A model generated the notes under the pieces. That model worked only from the letters and a program-made list of their open reading frames with translations. It did no database searches and was not told the DNA's origin. From Aristolochia californica (taxonomy: Eukaryota; Streptophyta; Magnoliopsida; Piperales; Aristolochiaceae), in contig JARWKL010000008.1 in NCBI GenBank assembly GCA_029961685.1, positions 1,242,501-1,306,500 on the forward strand: a stretch of DNA of 64,000 nt, in the 5' to 3' direction. The translations under genes were made by a program, and so were the position numbers. Within the stretch, counting starts at the first letter, position 1, and each line of letters opens with the position of its first letter. Below, in pieces: positions 63,201-64,000 of the stretch.

Positions 63201-63873
63201 GCATGATTCACATAATTCAGTGCACAGTGAGATGCTGAAGTGAACTTTTTCTAATCGGAAAAAACCAGAGGAAAATGCAGAAAAAATATTTTAATCGATA
63301 TTTTATTTTTTTTTGAAGATAATATCTGAATCAACATCTGTGAAGGATGCATTTTCTTTAAAGTGTATATGGGACAATTTTACCTGCATAGATATCTTCA
63401 CTTATGTTGATGATGCGCGATGCCTTGCTGATACCACCTCTTGTTATGTGGAAAATTCGGTCAAAGACATCTGGATGTCCATAATGCATACGGACCCTAT
63501 AATTAAAGATTAAATTACACTTATTAGACTACAACCAAACATATAAAATACAAAGTGAAGAGCAACCATGCACCCAAAAAGATTTACTTACTTCAGAGGA
63601 TTTGCCAGAACACGTTGGCCTAATGTCACAAAGCTTGTTTCTTGGTTAGACATGAATGAAGCTAACGAAGACACACTATACATGAACCCAGCACGCAATT
63701 TCAAATGAGAATCAAATAAAAATAACTCAAAGACTTTGAAAGAGAAAACCCACATACCTTCCAGTAAAGACATGTTCTCTAACACCTAATATTGTAGGTG
63801 GACGAAGCCCATGATCCCTATGAAATTCTTCGAGAAGATTTCGCATCTTTAAGGCTTCCTCAAAGTAATTGTC
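26149..63873 (-). CDS. Callose synthase (glucan synthase-like), C-terminal third
   Basis: Plasma-membrane 1,3-beta-glucan synthase that makes callose from UDP-glucose. Fifteen exons on the minus strand, in order: 63758-63873, 63592-63675, 63384-63496, 57865-57917, 57612-57788, 56800-56847, 43127-43285, 33869-33982, 33692-33780, 33455-33613, 33258-33360, 32976-33095, 26746-26796, 26470-26652, 26149-26385. They total 1,806 nt and join in one frame with matching phases (601 aa plus stop). The frame holds conserved blocks of the glucan-synthase domain ([42 protein letters not shown]) and several membrane helices, and ends [20 protein letters not shown]. The family is about 1,900 aa, so the 5' two thirds lie beyond the window. 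The C-terminal [11 protein letters not shown] block and many-exon layout suggest the CalS9/CalS10 (GSL10/GSL8) group, from memory of the family. Introns of 5-13 kb hold retroelements; no exon is broken. Confidence 0.93.
26797..27414 (-). other. Callose synthase intron, part left of the gypsy element
   Basis: AT-rich intron sequence with no feature seen, other than the GTAT target site next to the gypsy insertion. Confidence 0.5.
27415..28154 (+). repeat. Gypsy 5' LTR, split by a TRIM
   Basis: Without the 421-bp TRIM and one copy of its target duplication it is about 315 bp. It contains a perfect 20-bp palindrome at 27528-27547 (ACTGTCCTCTAGAGGACAGT), also present in the 3' LTR. Confidence 0.8.
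27557..27977 (-). mobile_element. Tandem TRIM (LTR-internal-LTR-internal-LTR)
   Basis: Three short LTRs of 90-95 bp (27557-27651, 27721-27810, 27883-27977), each starting TGTCAAGAGG and ending CTCTGACA, alternate with two internal segments of 69 and 72 bp. A perfect 5-bp duplication TACAA flanks the block (27552-27556, 27978-27982). The gypsy 3' LTR holds the uninterrupted site with one TACAA (about 32382). On the minus strand one internal segment begins with TATCAGATCC, like a degraded tRNA-Met primer site, and both end in a G-rich tract beside the next LTR, as a polypurine tract would. A motif like the tRNA T-arm (GTTCGAATCC) lies inside. There is no coding capacity. Confidence 0.85.
28184..28950 (+). 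pseudogene. Gypsy gag remnant
   Basis: The frame from 28184 shows the usual opening (coiled-coil-like, [16 protein letters not shown]) after the primer site. Later segments around 28500-28850 read as capsid in shifted frames. Confidence 0.65.
29240..29520 (+). pseudogene. Gypsy aspartic protease remnant
   Basis: [15 protein letters not shown], carrying the DSGAS catalytic motif of retropepsins, lies at about 29288-29330. Confidence 0.8.
29545..30620 (+). pseudogene. Gypsy reverse transcriptase remnant
   Basis: Includes the N-terminal part with the [17 protein letters not shown] block (about 29940-29990), the [13 protein letters not shown] block, and the catalytic box as [10 protein letters not shown] (about 30310-30340). 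Interrupted by frameshifts and stops. Confidence 0.82.
30640..31190 (+). pseudogene. Gypsy RNase H remnant
   Basis: The [20 protein letters not shown] block (about 30860-30920), then [20 protein letters not shown] (31014-31075), diagnostic of gypsy RNase H. Confidence 0.8.
31200..32290 (+). pseudogene. Gypsy integrase and chromodomain remnant
   Basis: Integrase core pieces at about 31580-31890 (conserved SDRD and HP-TDGQT blocks in drifted, frame-shifted form). Then [15 protein letters not shown] (31899-31945), and near 32180-32210 VLVKWKDLP followed in another frame by a TWEP-like end, which is a chromodomain signature. Confidence 0.78.
32306..32321 (+). repeat. G16 homopolymer at the gypsy 3' LTR start
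   Basis: Sits where the polypurine tract and the first ~70 bp of the 3' LTR should be. Confidence 0.85.
32322..32561 (+). repeat. Gypsy 3' LTR (5' end missing)
   Basis: Aligns with 27491-28154 minus the TRIM, from the GGGGCCCA block to CCATCA. It includes the 20-bp palindrome and the intact TACAA target site. Confidence 0.82.
32562..32975 (-). other. Callose synthase intron, part right of the gypsy element
   Basis: AT-rich intron sequence; nothing else seen. Confidence 0.5.
32976..33982 (-). CDS. Callose synthase exons, cluster 3 (five exons)
   Basis: Exons 33869-33982, 33692-33780, 33455-33613, 33258-33360 and 32976-33095. They encode the [20 protein letters not shown] block, the [20 protein letters not shown] block, hydrophobic helices, and DWTNWL then RGGIGVK. 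The first of these exons ends CGG|GCAAGT, a GC-AG intron. Confidence 0.93.
33983..35851 (-). other. Callose synthase intron, part left of LINE 1
   Basis: No open frame or element end recognised. The sequence at 34480-34830 (ATGCAGAAACCCATCC onward) looks like dispersed repeat DNA, but I cannot name the family. Confidence 0.4.
35900..36360 (-). pseudogene. LINE 1 RNase H domain
   Basis: [20 protein letters not shown] (catalytic first Asp in NFDGS), continuing through GNSTTVEL-like to [14 protein letters not shown] and [12 protein letters not shown]. Frame breaks lie between the parts. Confidence 0.8.
36860..38600 (-). pseudogene. LINE 1 reverse transcriptase (3' part)
   Basis: Blocks seen in order: [20 protein letters not shown] and [15 protein letters not shown] (38325-38573), [31 protein letters not shown] (degraded ADD box, YADE), then [20 protein letters not shown] (37511-37750). 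Confidence 0.8.
38602..39100 (+). mobile_element. Solo copia-family LTR inside LINE 1
   Basis: 499 bp, beginning TGTTAAGTTGTGGAG and ending CTAATTCCTAACA. These ends match the LTRs of the copia element at 21-25.7 kb, so it is the same family in the opposite orientation. Flanks TAAAC (38597-38601) and TACAC (39101-39105) agree at 4 of 5 bases. It carries a GC-rich block of about 110 bp (38630-38740) not found in the other LTRs. It splits the RT frame of LINE 1, whose sequence resumes on the far side. Confidence 0.85.
39101..40670 (-). pseudogene. LINE 1 RT N-terminal part, endonuclease and end of ORF1
   Basis: [20 protein letters not shown] pre-RT block near 39340-39420. Endonuclease end near 39770-39830 ([20 protein letters not shown]). 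Endonuclease start [16 protein letters not shown] at 40040-40100. Then the proline-rich ORF1 end up to 40670, which includes a 40-base G run. Confidence 0.78.
40474..40513 (+). repeat. G40 homopolymer
   Basis: Forty uninterrupted G on the plus strand in the ORF1 tail of LINE 1. Read on the minus strand it gives a spurious poly-proline run. Confidence 0.9.
40671..41317 (+). mobile_element. Solo LTR of a second family inside LINE 1
   Basis: Starts TGTTACAATGTGGGG and ends TTCAACA. It holds a TATA-like box (CTAATATATATAGAGG, about 41099) followed by AATAAA-like signals and a CT-rich end, the usual layout of LTR promoter and poly(A) site. Flanks are GACCG and GACTA, so only a partial target duplication remains. 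ORF1-like sequence of LINE 1 lies on both sides. No internal region is present, which makes it a solo LTR. Confidence 0.6.
41318..42250 (-). pseudogene. LINE 1 ORF1 N-terminal part
   Basis: Pro/Ser/Thr-rich frames on the minus strand (for example [20 protein letters not shown], 41748-42092), of the kind found between the nucleic-acid binding part and ORF2 of plant LINEs. No intact frame. Confidence 0.55.
42269..43126 (-). other. Callose synthase intron, part right of LINE 1
   Basis: AT-rich intron sequence, nothing recognised beyond the LINE target duplication at its left edge. Confidence 0.45.
43127..43285 (-). CDS. Callose synthase exon [10 protein letters not shown] to EQGFLK
   Basis: 53 codons in phase 0, including membrane-helix sequence [20 protein letters not shown]. 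It stands alone between introns of 9.1 and 13.5 kb, both full of LINEs. Confidence 0.93.
43286..43479 (-). other. Callose synthase intron next to exon 43127-43285
   Basis: Plain intron sequence. Confidence 0.4.
43480..44470 (-). mobile_element. LINE 7: 5'-truncated LINE 3' end
   Basis: A T run at 43482-43500 marks the poly(A) tail. Then come an RNase H end ([19 protein letters not shown], 43640-43704) and post-RT sequence ([20 protein letters not shown], 44076-44321). The 5' limit is not sharp and no target duplication was found. Confidence 0.65.
44870..45080. repeat. GCTCG-rich interspersed repeat
   Basis: Repeated GAGCTCGGCTTGAG / AAGCTTGGCTC-like motifs, a pattern common in non-coding plant DNA transposons. 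No termini can be defined. Confidence 0.35.
45300..45655 (-). mobile_element. LINE fragment (post-RT region)
   Basis: Matches 46280-46505 at many positions (AAACTTGCAG.TGAAGCACTGAT and AGAGCCTTCCCCAAGC are shared), so it is a second copy of the zinc-binding region of a LINE. No tail or target duplication seen. Confidence 0.65.
47437..48782 (-). pseudogene. LINE 2 RNase H and post-RT zinc-binding region
   Basis: RNase H signs at 47600-47935 ([10 protein letters not shown], then [10 protein letters not shown] and [10 protein letters not shown] in broken frames). The post-RT region at 47936-48782 includes [47 protein letters not shown] and [18 protein letters not shown]. Confidence 0.85.
48900..50420 (-). 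pseudogene. LINE 2 reverse transcriptase
   Basis: Order 5' to 3': [53 protein letters not shown] (49929-50168), [36 protein letters not shown] and the catalytic FADD box as [11 protein letters not shown] (49503-49925), then [20 protein letters not shown] and RRRFLWRG (48906-49481). All core motifs are present, but in three frames separated by stops. Confidence 0.9.
50427..50854 (-). pseudogene. LINE 2 endonuclease end and pre-RT linker
   Basis: [20 protein letters not shown] then [16 protein letters not shown] (50427-50777), and upstream FRFNNAWM and SDH on either side of the G run. Confidence 0.85.
50799..50834 (+). repeat. G36 homopolymer
   Basis: It lies between codons for SDH and SFRFNNAW of LINE 2. 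In LINE 6 at the same place (60632-60690) about 45 nt of normal endonuclease sequence stand there instead. Confidence 0.92.
51814..52394 (-). mobile_element. LINE 4: short 5'-truncated LINE nested in LINE 5
   Basis: ACCAAGTT lies at both ends (51806-51813 and 52395-52402) and the tail shows as a T run (from 51812). It holds RNase H ([35 protein letters not shown]) and is closely similar to the 3' end of LINE 2. Removing it restores the RT frame of LINE 5, [12 protein letters not shown]. Confidence 0.85.
54656..55096 (-). pseudogene. LINE 5 ORF1 (nucleic-acid binding part)
   Basis: A 146-codon open stretch. The run [38 protein letters not shown] is typical of the DUF4283-type ORF1 of plant LINEs. 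The zinc knuckle is not intact. Confidence 0.7.
55761..56799 (-). other. Callose synthase intron, right of LINE 5
   Basis: No gene. Around 56330-56700 lies a low-complexity GGGGTTGG/ACCC-type repeat like that at 10060-10250. The stretch 55975-56215 looks like dispersed repeat DNA of unknown family. Confidence 0.4.
56800..56847 (-). CDS. Callose synthase 48-nt exon
   Basis: Sixteen codons, [16 protein letters not shown], with acceptor GATGCAG and donor GTGAGTC. It lies between a 13.5-kb intron and a 764-bp intron with a long microsatellite. Confidence 0.92.
56848..56960 (-). other. Callose synthase short intron, start
   Basis: Intron sequence between the 48-nt exon and the microsatellite. 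Confidence 0.5.
56966..57246. repeat. Compound trinucleotide microsatellite (AAT/ACT/AAC)
   Basis: About 280 bp of alternating blocks of AAT, ACT and AAC triplets on the plus strand, with a few base changes at the block joins. It lies in the 764-bp intron between exons 57612-57788 and 56800-56847. Long Leu, Val, Ile and Thr frames across it are meaningless. Confidence 0.97.
57612..57917 (-). CDS. Callose synthase exons, cluster 2
   Basis: Exons 57865-57917 ([13 protein letters not shown]) and 57612-57788 ([12 protein letters not shown] to [19 protein letters not shown]). This ends the catalytic loop and enters the first helix of the C-terminal membrane region. Confidence 0.93.
57918..58880 (-). 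other. Callose synthase intron, left of LINE 6
   Basis: No gene. It contains a run of 25 A (58535-58559). Repeat-like sequence at 58030-58690 has CCCACATG.A(C/T)CAAAGAGTA in two copies (about 58150 and 58367), perhaps old LTR relics. Confidence 0.4.
58920..60330 (-). pseudogene. LINE 6 RNase H and post-RT region (uninverted 3' part)
   Basis: RNase [53 protein letters not shown] (58956-59267). Post-[22 protein letters not shown] (Cys pair of the zinc-binding region), [20 protein letters not shown] (59491-59859), [14 protein letters not shown] (59986-60168). Confidence 0.88.
60331..62309 (+). pseudogene. LINE 6 endonuclease and RT (inverted 5' part)
   Basis: Endonuclease: [52 protein letters not shown] (60338-60733). 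Pre-[64 protein letters not shown] (61026-61595). At about 61685 the frame jumps from [10 protein letters not shown] to [15 protein letters not shown], so about 390 bp with the palm and the FADD catalytic box are deleted. Confidence 0.88.
62438..63383 (-). other. Callose synthase intron, right of LINE 6
   Basis: AT-rich intron sequence with no feature recognised, up to the donor of exon 63384-63496. Confidence 0.45.
63384..63873 (-). CDS. Callose synthase exons, cluster 1 (first three in the window)
   Basis: Exons 63758-63873, 63592-63675 and 63384-63496. They encode the [39 protein letters not shown] and [20 protein letters not shown] blocks, part of the cytosolic catalytic loop. Codons are split across junctions: GGA-AG|T, AA|G and GCA-G|GG. 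Confidence 0.93.
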
Positions 63874-64000
63874 CTAGATGAAGCATCAATAGGCCTAATT
63901 CAGCTACACTCCAGATGATAAATTGGTTTTAATCTTCCCTAACAAAATAGTTCTAGAAGTAAAATTCAAGTGTTCTTAGCCTTTGATTAAATACAGAAAA

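Overview
This is nuclear DNA from a flowering plant, most likely a eudicot with large, repeat-filled introns. The evidence is AT-rich intergenic DNA, a single-exon P-class PPR gene, actin genes with the plant intron layout, a many-exon callose synthase gene, and copia, gypsy, TRIM and RNase H-bearing LINE retroelements. The species cannot be fixed from the sequence. All gene coordinates come from reading splice sites and reading frames by eye; no search was run.

Layout. 1-2.8 kb: no clear gene, apart from one exon-like minus-strand stretch (1120-1288). 2.8-6.05 kb: a PPR gene on the minus strand (805 aa, intronless CDS) with its 5' leader. 6.4-9.85 kb: actin copy 1 (minus strand; four coding exons, 377 aa, leader exon and leader intron, telo-box promoter). 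10.05-12 kb: AT-rich spacer. 12-18.5 kb: three tandem units of about 2.4 kb, each a copy of the actin promoter/leader/leader-intron region; the unit next to the gene has lost the leader exon. 18.7-20.1 kb: actin copy 2 (plus strand), which encodes the same protein as copy 1. The two actins form a divergent inverted duplication. 21.07-25.72 kb: a copia element on the minus strand, degenerate but with both LTRs, a primer-binding site and a perfect 5-bp target duplication.

26.15-63.87 kb: the 3' end of a callose synthase (glucan synthase-like) gene on the minus strand. Fifteen exons join into one frame coding for the last 601 aa; the 5' part lies beyond the right edge. Only 1.8 kb of these 38 kb is coding. 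The introns carry a chromodomain gypsy element (plus strand) whose 5' LTR is split by a tandem TRIM; at least seven LINEs or LINE fragments; two solo LTRs that split one LINE; and a compound trinucleotide microsatellite. One LINE is nested in another twice over, and one LINE shows a 5' inversion of the twin-priming kind with a seamless junction.

The unusual parts are the amplified actin leader array with its broken proximal unit, the tandem TRIM with a visible empty site in the sister LTR, the layered LINE history inside one essential gene, and three long plus-strand G runs, at least one of which replaces real sequence and looks like an assembly artefact.
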